From: Granulosicoccus sp964435305
GTDB lineage: Bacteria > Pseudomonadota > Gammaproteobacteria > Granulosicoccales > Granulosicoccaceae
Reading direction: 5' to 3'
Length of the DNA: 26,504 nucleotides
NCBI GenBank assembly: GCA_964435305.1
Contig: CAYSZH010000053.1
Coordinates: forward strand, 1 to 26,504
Below the pieces are notes generated by a model. It did no database searches, was not told where the DNA came from, and saw nothing but the letters and a program-made list of their open reading frames with translations. Of the stretch, positions 8,963 to 16,534 are shown one piece after another. The translations under genes and the position numbers were made by a program. Within the stretch, counting starts at the first letter, position 1. Each line of letters begins with the position of its first letter.

Positions 8963-9415
8963 CTAACGATTGTACTTCGAATCAACTTCGTTTATTGCAG
9001 TCACGTTGTTTGCGGATCTGCCCGCTTCATCAAACGTGTTGCTTAGAAACGCATCGGCGATTGTCTTGGCCAGCTCGCCTCCGATGACGCGAGCGCCCAT
9101 GGTAATCACCTGTGCATTGTTAGATAGGGCGGCGCGTTCAGCTGAATAGGTATCGTGGCACAGTGCAGCTCGTATACCCGGTACTTTATTGGCTGAAATA
9201 CACACGCCAATCCCGGTTCCGCAAATCAGAACAGCCCTATCGAACTTGCCTTGAATCAATTCTGTGCAAACTCGATCGCTAAGATTGGCATAAAGTTCCT
9301 CTGGAGTATCCGCGTTGTGAGAAAGAACAGTGACTTCATGCTTGTCGCTTAGGTAAGTTGCCAAATTTTCGGCAAGATCAGCTCCGGCACTATCGCCGGC
9401 AATCGCGAGTTTCAT
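8963..9415 (-). CDS. RpiB/LacAB-family sugar-phosphate isomerase, possibly tetrulose-phosphate isomerase (EryI-like)
   Basis: 150 residues, typical RpiB size. The catalytic cysteine motif ICGTGIGVCISANK has Cys65, and GIRAAL, YSAERAALSNNAQVITMGARVIG (position 90 on) matches the phosphate and ring-opening site of the family. The first motif is GDSAGADL where housekeeping RpiB has GxDHAG, so the usual ring-opening His is a Ser. I recall this variant, and the end SANNVTAINEVDSKY, from RpiB homologues in erythritol and other polyol loci. That points to D-erythrulose 4-phosphate or a similar acyclic ketose phosphate, which needs no ring opening, rather than ribose 5-phosphate. The start has a good AGGTAGG site. 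It is the last gene of the polyol operon. The isomerase call is confident, the substrate is inference. Confidence 0.87.
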   Translation of the reverse strand: MKLAIAGDSAGADLAENLATYLSDKHEVTVLSHNADTPEELYANLSDRVCTELIQGKFDRAVLICGTGIGVCISANKVPGIRAALCHDTYSAERAALSNNAQVITMGARVIGGELAKTIADAFLSNTFDEAGRSANNVTAINEVDSKYNR

Positions 9416-9451
9416 ATGTACCTACCTTTTTTAAATGATCAAATTCAAATT

Positions 9452-10531
9452 TTATTCGGGTAATTTTCTAAAGTCGAAATCAAATGGCAGGTCTTTTTCA
9501 ATCGCTGCAAGAATCGCACAAGTGAGTGGAAAGTCATTTTCGTTCAGCTCGCCTGTATTGCAGGCGAACCTGAAACCAGGAAGCAATTGTTTGCCGGTAT
9601 CTACACCTTCCACCGTCACATTGTGCATATCTGTTTGAAGTACCTCTCCCAATACTCTACCGTTGCCAAGATGTTGCCCTAATTTGCTGTTTCTTCCTCC
9701 GCCTACTGTTACATGCAGATCACCAAGCCCGGCAAGATCGAACGCAAGTTCATTTCCGATAGTTGCCAGCTTATCGGGATTGTTGGTGCTAACGGATGCG
9801 CCCTGTTTTATCCAGCTGGCGAGTTGCGCAATTTCATGAACGGCTTGATTGAACAGCGCGGCCAACGGGTTTTTTGCATAGCCACCGCCTAATTTATAGG
9901 ATGTAAACATGGCGCTGACGCCAATACACATGAAATTTTTTAGTGCCGCACAGGCTTCCAGCCCTGTGAAGTCGTCGTGTGTTGCGATGTGGTAGTAGTC
10001 CGTTTTCAACAGATCTCGTAATTCATCTGCCACGCTTTTATCCTCAGCTGCAAAACAGACACGCGTCGGGAAAGCCAATGCCAGTTCACGAGCAATGCAA
10101 GGCCCTCCAATTCCGACAATGCGTCCTGCCGGAGTGGTCAACTCAGAACCAATTGCCTGCGCATAAGTTAGTGGCGCCGACTGATCACTTTGGGCTCTAA
10201 CGAGCCCTTTCGTAACCAGTGCCAAAATGCCAGGTGCAGCACCGTGCTTCAGTGCGCTTTCCAATGCCCAATTGACACCGGGACTACTCACACCGACAAT
10301 GATGACTTGTGCGCTTTGCATACATTCGTCGCTTAGCTCATCGGATTCAAGTGCGACGATACTTTCACTCAAGTTGACTCTCAGGCCAGGGTGTTGTTCA
10401 CCAACTTTAAGACAATCGATAACATGCTTGTCCAGCGGCGAACCAACCAGTGTCACATTGTTATTGGCAGCGGCAACATTTGCTAATGTACTGCCCATTA
10501 CACCAGCGCCCAGCACAACTATATTCGCCAT
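9452..10531 (-). CDS. GpsA-like NAD(P)-dependent glycerol-3-phosphate-type dehydrogenase
   Basis: 359 residues from the second of two close ATGs; the first (10537) has no room for a ribosome site. An N-terminal Rossmann fold begins MANIVVLGAGVMGSTLA. Catalytic landmarks of the glycerol-3-phosphate dehydrogenase superfamily are all present: TKG with Lys108, GGPCIAREL at 142-150, ALKN with Lys198, and GLGDLHVTVGGGRN with Asp271, Thr275, Arg280 and Asn281, which bind the phosphate end. The classical reaction is reversible reduction of dihydroxyacetone phosphate to sn-glycerol-3-phosphate. The sequence is clearly divergent from housekeeping GpsA (for example GGPCIARE instead of GPTFAKE) and it sits among polyol catabolic genes. 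It may therefore oxidise a longer polyol phosphate. A 123-bp palindromic element separates it from the upstream AraM-like gene. Confidence 0.85.
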   Translation of the reverse strand: MANIVVLGAGVMGSTLANVAAANNNVTLVGSPLDKHVIDCLKVGEQHPGLRVNLSESIVALESDELSDECMQSAQVIIVGVSSPGVNWALESALKHGAAPGILALVTKGLVRAQSDQSAPLTYAQAIGSELTTPAGRIVGIGGPCIARELALAFPTRVCFAAEDKSVADELRDLLKTDYYHIATHDDFTGLEACAALKNFMCIGVSAMFTSYKLGGGYAKNPLAALFNQAVHEIAQLASWIKQGASVSTNNPDKLATIGNELAFDLAGLGDLHVTVGGGRNSKLGQHLGNGRVLGEVLQTDMHNVTVEGVDTGKQLLPGFRFACNTGELNENDFPLTCAILAAIEKDLPFDFDFRKLPE

Positions 10532-10550
10532 GGTCATCTACCATTTTTTA

Positions 10551-10673
10551 ATGGGGTCAAGTCTTTCGTTGCCACATTCTGTAAAACTTGTGGATCAACT
10601 TTTGAAGGCGAAGCCCTGCAATACCACAATTTAAAAGAAAGCCGAAATGTGGCAATGAAAGATTTGACCCCAT
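10551..10673. repeat. 123-bp REP/MITE-like inverted-repeat element
   Basis: The left arm 10551-10578 and right arm 10646-10673 are inverted copies matching at 26 of 28 positions. They begin ATGGGGTCAA and end TTGACCCCAT, and each contains a TTGCCACATT-like inner part. The 67-bp middle holds a small hairpin around GGCGAAGCC and no gene. Arms of the same sequence occur at 23386-23443 around a much shorter loop. The ends resemble the GGGGTCAG termini found around RAYT (REP-associated tyrosine transposase) genes in Gammaproteobacteria. It is inserted between two genes of the polyol operon without breaking either. Confidence 0.8.
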
Positions 10674-10681
10674 AAGGTGGT

Positions 10682-11995
10682 TCATACAGGCATCTCATCT
10701 ACAAACCCGCTCAGACCCGAACTGTCGTCGACAAGATCCAACATGCTGAATCGATCTCTTATAAAGCGTGCGCCTGTGACAGCTTCGCGGTAGAAATCGA
10801 TATCAAGCTCAAGTTCACTTGCGGTGCGTTGGCAGCCTGCCTGGATCATGGCGTTGTTCAGCTTCTCGTACGGCAATGAAATCGCGTTTAATTTTTTTCG
10901 GATACTGTTCCAGTCTGAATCCAGTCGTCTGTTCAGCGCATCTGCTTTTTCCTGATTAAGTGCTTTTTTGCGCGTCTCGCTCATCATGTTGTCCATGAGG
11001 GCAGGACCAAAACGATTGCCCATATCATTCTCATTCAGGCGGGTTGCATGCATCACGGGCGGCGTGGCATTGGCTAAAACATTATTCTGCAAAAGCGACA
11101 TCGTCATGGTCGCAATACCCACTTGTTCACCGTGTGATGACCTAGGATGTTTGTCTCCTGCAAACATGTCGATGTAGTGTGAAATCATGTGTTCCGCCAT
11201 GCTTCCACTATGCGTGGTATCGGTAAATTGGGTACCTAAACCCATAATTGCTGATATGCGTGTGAGCATCCCAAGCGCTGCTGTGTCGCCAGAGAGCATT
11301 TTTCCAGCATTGTTTATCATGTCTTGTTCGTCGTAGGCCAGTAAGGTGTAGGGTGTGTCTGTGTAAGGCGTGTTGAACAGTAAGTTCGACAATAACCAAT
11401 CGGTTTGTGCCGTTGTTCTGCAGATCACATCAGCGAACGCAGCGGATATCAGCCGCTGTGGGCATTGAGCAATAACGGACAGATCAAAAAAGACGCCCTG
11501 TGCACCTTTGCATGTAATCGATTTTTTAAACCCATCAAACGATACCGACGCCGTGCGCGTAGAAAAGGCGTTCATAGGCGAAGTGGCGAATACCGAATAT
11601 TCACGCTCATCCAGGTAGCTTGCATACTTCACTGTATCGTTTACCGTACCGGAGCCAACCGCTATGCGAACATCGCAGTTTCGTGTCGCTTCACGAATAT
11701 GCTTTACACCTTCGTCTGAGCAAACTGGCCTTTCCCAAATATACTCAGTCACATTTTGCCCATCGGCCGCTAGTGCGTTAAAAATTCTCTGGCCCATTGC
11801 ACTGTGTGTATATGGGTCAGATACCACCGCAATGGACTTGCCGTTGTGATGTTTAGCAACCAGCTCGCCCTCAAGACCTTCCAGGCTTTCCTTGATAACA
11901 ATGTCTTTTACACCGATTTCATATTGCCGGCCGGTGCCTGGTTCAATCCAGTCGCCGCTAACCAGCTCGCGCAATACCCCAGAATGATCACTCAT
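10682..11995 (-). CDS. AraM/EgsA-like glycerol-1-phosphate-type dehydrogenase
   Basis: 437 residues of the iron/zinc alcohol dehydrogenase-like superfamily, AraM/EgsA branch. The dinucleotide loop is AVGSGTVNDTVKYAS (about 112-126). The metal ligands expected from the family are Asp189 in FADVICRTTAQTDW, His269 in SMAEHMISH and His288 in SSHGEQVG; their spacing agrees with the Bacillus AraM enzyme. The known reaction is NAD(P)-dependent interconversion of dihydroxyacetone phosphate and sn-glycerol-1-phosphate. Here it stands between a sugar kinase and a GpsA-like dehydrogenase, so a catabolic role on a polyol phosphate, or on the 1-phosphate enantiomer, is likely. The AraM call is confident from motifs, the substrate is not. 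It starts 9 bp after the kinase stop codon. Confidence 0.88.
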   Translation of the reverse strand: MSDHSGVLRELVSGDWIEPGTGRQYEIGVKDIVIKESLEGLEGELVAKHHNGKSIAVVSDPYTHSAMGQRIFNALAADGQNVTEYIWERPVCSDEGVKHIREATRNCDVRIAVGSGTVNDTVKYASYLDEREYSVFATSPMNAFSTRTASVSFDGFKKSITCKGAQGVFFDLSVIAQCPQRLISAAFADVICRTTAQTDWLLSNLLFNTPYTDTPYTLLAYDEQDMINNAGKMLSGDTAALGMLTRISAIMGLGTQFTDTTHSGSMAEHMISHYIDMFAGDKHPRSSHGEQVGIATMTMSLLQNNVLANATPPVMHATRLNENDMGNRFGPALMDNMMSETRKKALNQEKADALNRRLDSDWNSIRKKLNAISLPYEKLNNAMIQAGCQRTASELELDIDFYREAVTGARFIRDRFSMLDLVDDSSGLSGFVDEMPV

Positions 11996-12004
11996 TTATT
12001 AACG

Positions 12005-13549
12005 TCATCTTGTAGTTTTGCGTTCTGCATAACGGACAAGATCACGATTAATCTCGGCCGTGGCGGAGTAGAGTTTTCTGTAGATATTCGCCAGCTCACG
12101 ATATCTGGAAAATTGCGAAGCATCGGGTTCGTACTTAACAGTTGAACCGGTCATGGATTCAGCTGCAGCCGTTATCGTTGGATACCAACCGGCGCCAAAG
12201 GCTGCAATCATGCCGGCACCAAGCGCTGACGCTTCGACGGTTTGACTAACGAGCACGTTTTTGCCGGATGCATCAGCCAACATCTGTCGCCATAACGCAC
12301 TATTCGCTCCGCCTCCTATGGCCAGATAGTGATCTATTTTGTAACCCAGTTCGTTTTCCATGTCCTCTGTGCTCAGAACCTGATCGAGCGTCATGGCTTC
12401 GAGAATAGCTCGATAGATATGTGATTCGTTGTGACTGCCACTGAGGCCAATGATGACGCCACGCGCGGATGTATCCCAATGCGGATCCATCACACCAGAA
12501 AAGTAGGGCTGAACCATTAGCCCGTCTGAACCTATTGGTAACTGCTCCGCTGCTTTTTCAAGTTCGTCAAACACGTGGGCATCTGCTTTACCGTGGGCAA
12601 CGAACTGGTCGACAAACCAGTTAAGTAGAAATGCACCTGAACGCAAACAGTTTTCGAATATATAGCCTTCGCCTTGGGCTGCAAGTTCTGTTCGCCAACT
12701 GGTGTTGTATTTATAGTCTGGAGACCATACCCCGGACACAATAGCGGTACCCAGATTGATATAGGCTCGTTCTTTCGATATGCACGCTGTTCCGAGCCCG
12801 GCGCATTGACCATCGCCACCTCCGGCGAACACGGGTAACCCTTCCGGCATTCCGGTCTCCTTTGCAATATTGGGCAGCAGCTTGCCAAGCAGGCTACCAG
12901 GTGCATGAAGTGCGGGAAGCCGAGATTCGTCGAGTTGCAGGGCATCGAGTAAAGGTTTCGACCAGGTCTGTGATTCCATATCCACGATACCCATTGGATC
13001 GGCGCTAAACCAGCCTGTTCGATAGCCACCACCACAAAGTTTTTGCACCAGGTATGATTGCACGTCGATAAAATAGGCGGTGTTATCCCAAACCTCTGGT
13101 TCGTTTTCTTTTACCCATTCAAACGAATATAAACAAGGTGTGACGTCCGGTGGTCTGCCTGAAATTTTGTGGATGGATTCAGCGCCAAAGTCTTTGGAAA
13201 AGCTCTCGACCTGATCCCGGCAGCGCTCATCAATCCATAATATGGACGGGTAGGTGGGTACGCCATCCGCACCGATAAAGCTTAAGGTTTCACGTTGGTT
13301 TGATATGGCCAGGCCTTTTATCGATCCAATGTCTAACCCTTTTTCCTGCAGTTGAGCTACGCAATCTTTTAGTGCGTCGGTGCAGGCACTCCACCAATAG
13401 TGCGGGTGCTGTTCAAAGCAATCCAGCCTGGGGTTATCCATTGGAATATCAGCCTTGCCCGTAGCTAAATCCTTGCCCTCTTTATTCCATGCAATGGCTT
13501 TGGTGCTTTGGGTTGAACTGTCCAATCCGATAACAAGCTCCTCCGACAT
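12005..13549 (-). CDS. FGGY-family carbohydrate kinase (xylulokinase/polyol kinase-like)
   Basis: 514 residues, typical FGGY length. The N-terminal ATPase lobe shows the first phosphate motif GLDSSTQSTKA (8-18) and the family segments SNQRET and LWIDERC. The second lobe has GGGDGQCAGLG, LGTAIVSG, QPYFSGVMDPHWD, an EAM segment (ILEAMTLDQV) and the adenosine motif LAIGGGANSALWRQMLAD followed by EASALGAGMIAA. It should phosphorylate a ketose or alditol with ATP in the cytoplasm. FGGY substrates cannot be assigned reliably by eye; xylulokinase and erythritol kinase are the nearest ideas given the neighbours. It begins 3 bp after the SDR stop codon, in the middle of the polyol operon. Confidence 0.9.
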   Translation of the reverse strand: MSEELVIGLDSSTQSTKAIAWNKEGKDLATGKADIPMDNPRLDCFEQHPHYWWSACTDALKDCVAQLQEKGLDIGSIKGLAISNQRETLSFIGADGVPTYPSILWIDERCRDQVESFSKDFGAESIHKISGRPPDVTPCLYSFEWVKENEPEVWDNTAYFIDVQSYLVQKLCGGGYRTGWFSADPMGIVDMESQTWSKPLLDALQLDESRLPALHAPGSLLGKLLPNIAKETGMPEGLPVFAGGGDGQCAGLGTACISKERAYINLGTAIVSGVWSPDYKYNTSWRTELAAQGEGYIFENCLRSGAFLLNWFVDQFVAHGKADAHVFDELEKAAEQLPIGSDGLMVQPYFSGVMDPHWDTSARGVIIGLSGSHNESHIYRAILEAMTLDQVLSTEDMENELGYKIDHYLAIGGGANSALWRQMLADASGKNVLVSQTVEASALGAGMIAAFGAGWYPTITAAAESMTGSTVKYEPDASQFSRYRELANIYRKLYSATAEINRDLVRYAERKTTR

Positions 13550-13552
13550 TGA

Positions 13553-14275
13553 CTAAAACTCCTGTCTCGTGGGGGTTACAACCATTTCCTGAATTAGCAC
13601 ATTCTGCGGCATTTGGTATGCGAATAAAATCATGTCAGCTACATGGTCTGCGGAGATGCCACCACCGATTCGAACCTTGTTGTCTTTATAAGCTTTCAAT
13701 GTGTTCGGATCGTTAACATGATCGAGTACTTCTGTTTCAATTATTCCAGGTGATATGACAATCACTCGCACGTCGTGTGGTGCTAAATAGCCGCGCAAAC
13801 TTTCCGATATGGCATGGACAAAAAATTTACTGCCGCAGTACACGGTGTGATCTGGATAAACTTTACGCCCGGCAATTGAACTCATGTTCACGATGGTTCC
13901 GGTTTTACGTTTTTTCATACTATTGATAAAAGGATGGAGCGCGTTCATCACACCCTTAATGTTGATATCGATCGTTTCATCCCATTCGTCTGGATCCTGA
14001 TCGCCAATGTCGGCCAGGCGAGCGATCCCGGCGTTGTTAAATAGACAATCTACCGGGCCATACACTTTCTCTGCAACACTAACAGCGTTGGCTATACCTT
14101 CTCTGTCACGTACATCGACCTGCTGGCAAATGCTATTCGGGAGCTTTAACGCTTCCATTCGATCGAGTCTTCTGGCCATGAGTAAAAGTGGATGGCCTGC
14201 ATTAGAAAACGCTTTAGCAGTCGCCTCACCAATGCCAGAGCTGGCACCTGTTATCGCAATCAGCGGTTTAGTCAT
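13553..14275 (-). CDS. Short-chain dehydrogenase/reductase, probable polyol or keto-sugar dehydrogenase
   Basis: 240 residues, classical SDR. The cofactor motif TGASSGIG is at 9-16 and NNAG at 80-83. The catalytic set is Ser133 (MSSIAG), Tyr146 and Lys150 (YCGSK), with ISPGIIETEV after it. Arg35-Arg36 directly after the second strand suggests a preference for NADP. The start has an AAGGAGT site. It shares the operon with a zinc alcohol dehydrogenase and a kinase, the usual set for two-step oxidation of an alditol such as ribitol, arabitol or threitol. The C-terminal half resembles the YdfG-type branch of SDRs that act on hydroxy acids and small alcohols, so the substrate is open. Confidence 0.88.
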   Translation of the reverse strand: MTKPLIAITGASSGIGEATAKAFSNAGHPLLLMARRLDRMEALKLPNSICQQVDVRDREGIANAVSVAEKVYGPVDCLFNNAGIARLADIGDQDPDEWDETIDINIKGVMNALHPFINSMKKRKTGTIVNMSSIAGRKVYPDHTVYCGSKFFVHAISESLRGYLAPHDVRVIVISPGIIETEVLDHVNDPNTLKAYKDNKVRIGGGISADHVADMILFAYQMPQNVLIQEMVVTPTRQEF

Positions 14276-14307
14276 AACTTACTCCTTTCGTGTAAATAGA
14301 GTACGAA

Positions 14308-15336
14308 TTAAGCTGGCAATATCATGCTCTTAATAAGATCCGGTGCATCATTGGCCTGAAGTTCGAATGCCTGCGCGGCATCTTCAACCGAATATCGATG
14401 GGTTATCAGTGAATCGACATCGACCGATGATTGTTGTACGAGCATGATGGCTCGATCGTAGACGTCGCCCATGCGACGTGAAAATCGTATATCCAAACCG
14501 CGGCGTCGAGCCTGAGCCGCAGAAAAACTGTTGTAGGTATCGCCATCAGGAATTCCTACCAGCACCACTCGCCCACCAATGGCTGCAGACATAACCGCAT
14601 CGGCCATCCCCTTAGGTGAATTGGTTGCTTCAATTACTAGATCACAGCCACGTTTGTCAGTTGCTTCGTTAATGGCTTCAATGGAGGTCCCGGAACTATT
14701 TGCGCCGTGCGTAAGTGCTTCTTGGGCGCGGTGTTGTTGCGGATCGACCGCGATGATCTGGTGGCAACCGCTTTTTTGCAGTAACTGAATTATACCGAGC
14801 CCAATGCCGCCACAACCCAGTACGGCAATAGATTCGATTAGCCGAGGCTTTGCCAGGTCGATAGCATGGATACATACGCCAAGTGGTTCCAGCATAGCGC
14901 CTTGTTCAGCGCTGATAGTAGCGGGCAGCTTTATTATGGAACTGGTTGGCACTGGCAAGGCTGCTGTCATTGCCCCATTAAATGGCGGCGCACCAATAAA
15001 TTCTACATTTGGGCAAAGGTTGTGATAACCACGCTGACACCATTCGCACTTGTGGCAAGGGGAGGCGGGATCAACAGCAACCAGCTCTCCTTTATCGATG
15101 TTTTTATCCGGAATATCTTCTGTTACAACGGCACTGAACTCATGGCCAGGTATAAATGCTGTGCGAATCTTTGCACTGCCGATGGCACCGTCTTTGTAGT
15201 AATGTAAATCGCTACCGCAAACCCCCACAGCCTTTACGTCGACCATGACTTCATTGCTCGCAGGCGCAGAGGGTGAAAAATCACTGATGCGGATATCACC
15301 AGCGCCATGTATGAAAACCGCTTTATTACTATTCAC
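14308..15336 (-). CDS. Zinc-dependent medium-chain alcohol dehydrogenase (sorbitol/xylitol/L-idonate type)
   Basis: 342 residues. Catalytic zinc ligands are Cys40 (VCGSDLHYY), His65-Glu66 (GHEF) and Glu150 (EPLGVCIHA). The four structural-zinc cysteines are Cys94, Cys97, Cys100 and Cys108. The NAD-binding fold is marked by LGCGGIGLG at 173-181 followed by AVDPQQHR. CGSDLHYYKDG and GHEFSA are typical of the polyol dehydrogenase branch, which oxidises alditols to ketoses. It follows the transporter ATPase gene by 22 bp and precedes the SDR by 32 bp. It is probably the first oxidative step after uptake, or acts on a different alditol from the SDR. Confidence 0.9.
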   Translation of the reverse strand: MNSNKAVFIHGAGDIRISDFSPSAPASNEVMVDVKAVGVCGSDLHYYKDGAIGSAKIRTAFIPGHEFSAVVTEDIPDKNIDKGELVAVDPASPCHKCEWCQRGYHNLCPNVEFIGAPPFNGAMTAALPVPTSSIIKLPATISAEQGAMLEPLGVCIHAIDLAKPRLIESIAVLGCGGIGLGIIQLLQKSGCHQIIAVDPQQHRAQEALTHGANSSGTSIEAINEATDKRGCDLVIEATNSPKGMADAVMSAAIGGRVVLVGIPDGDTYNSFSAAQARRRGLDIRFSRRMGDVYDRAIMLVQQSSVDVDSLITHRYSVEDAAQAFELQANDAPDLIKSMILPA

Positions 15337-15358
15337 AACTGTTCAACTCCCATGACAA

Positions 15359-16453
15359 TCAGATCGCCTTTTGGGTGTCCGCATCAAACAGGTGCACATG
15401 TGAGATGTCCGGTTGAAGCAGCAGTTCATCGCCGGGTCTTAATTCAATACGGTCGCGTGTAATAGCACACAAGTCTTGACCCGCAAGCGTTAGGTAAACA
15501 TGAATTTCAGGCCCGGTTGGTTCAACCACTTTTACAGTACCTGCGAGGCGGTCATTGCCTGCAGGGCTGCTCTTGGTGTTGTCTGTTTTGGTAATCTGTA
15601 GATGCTCGGGACGAATACCGTAGTGGAGTTTCCGTCCTACCTGCAATTCTGCTTGGGCTGGCAATGGTAATCGTATATTGTCAGCAGCGCCAAAGCGAAC
15701 CCCGTTGTCTTCCACCACCTCGCACTCAAGTATATTCATAGTGGGGGAGCCAATAAATTGAGCGACGAACAAGTTGTTCGGGTTATCGTAAATATCCATT
15801 GGCGTGCCGCTTTGCTCAATATACCCACCACGCATAACGACCACCTCGTCAGCCATTGTCATTGCTTCGATTTGATCGTGCGTCACGTAAATCGTCGTTG
15901 TTTGCAGTCTGTGGTGTAAGTCTTTTATTTCGGTACGCATTTGTACGCGAAGTTTCGCATCCAGGTTGGATAAGGGTTCATCGAACAGAAATACGTCTGG
16001 GTCTCGTACAATGGCTCGTCCCATTGCTACCCGTTGCCTTTGCCCTCCCGAGAGCTCTTTTGGCAAGCGATCAAGATAGTCATCAAGCCCTAAAATTGAA
16101 GAGGCCCAACTGACTTTTTCGTCCATGGTTTTTTTATCTGTTTTATTCAATCGCATGGAGAACGCCATGTTCTTCCTGACAGTCATGTGCGCATACAGAG
16201 CATAGTTCTGAAAAACCATGGCAATATTTCGGTCTTTTGCATGAACATCGTTAACGCGCACATCATCGAACTTGATGTCACCGCCAGATACAGACTCAAG
16301 ACCAGCAATCATGCGCAGCAGCGTAGATTTACCGCAACCTGATGGACCAAGCAGGACAACAAATTTCCCGTCTTCGACGCTCAGATCAAGTTCATGCAAT
16401 ACCTTGACGATCCCGTAGGACTTGTCCAGGTTTGAAATAGTGACAGATGCCAT
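15359..16453 (-). CDS. UgpC/MalK-type ABC transporter ATP-binding protein
   Basis: 364 residues. Walker A GPSGCGKST at 36-44, Q-loop FQNYALYAHMTV around 81-92, ABC signature LSGGQRQR at 134-141, Walker B LFDEP with the following D-loop SNLDA near 156-165, and the switch His of YVTHDQIEAM. A C-terminal OB-type regulatory domain (about 240-364) with GIRPEH is diagnostic for the CUT1 carbohydrate ATPases. It powers the permease pair encoded upstream. The gene is separated from the binding-protein gene by an 81-bp spacer with a strong hairpin, which probably sets its level lower than that of the binding protein. Confidence 0.95.
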   Translation of the reverse strand: MASVTISNLDKSYGIVKVLHELDLSVEDGKFVVLLGPSGCGKSTLLRMIAGLESVSGGDIKFDDVRVNDVHAKDRNIAMVFQNYALYAHMTVRKNMAFSMRLNKTDKKTMDEKVSWASSILGLDDYLDRLPKELSGGQRQRVAMGRAIVRDPDVFLFDEPLSNLDAKLRVQMRTEIKDLHHRLQTTTIYVTHDQIEAMTMADEVVVMRGGYIEQSGTPMDIYDNPNNLFVAQFIGSPTMNILECEVVEDNGVRFGAADNIRLPLPAQAELQVGRKLHYGIRPEHLQITKTDNTKSSPAGNDRLAGTVKVVEPTGPEIHVYLTLAGQDLCAITRDRIELRPGDELLLQPDISHVHLFDADTQKAI

Positions 16454-16485
16454 GGCGCGTAATTTAGAGTGAGTAAAATTGAAAG

Positions 16486-16528
16486 CGACAAGGCCACCGT
16501 GGTGTTAAACACTAAGGTGGCCTTGTCG
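16486..16528 (-). terminator. 13-bp-stem hairpin between binding-protein and ATPase genes, probable attenuator or mRNA 3'-end stabiliser
   Basis: Arms 16486-16498 (CGACAAGGCCACC) and 16516-16528 pair perfectly around a 17-nt loop that itself contains GTGTT/AACAC. On the transcribed minus strand the stem begins 6 nt after the stop of the binding-protein gene and is followed by a weak T-rich run. This position is the same as that of partial terminators or stabilising hairpins behind malE-type genes. Confidence 0.7.
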
Positions 16529-16534
16529 TACTAA

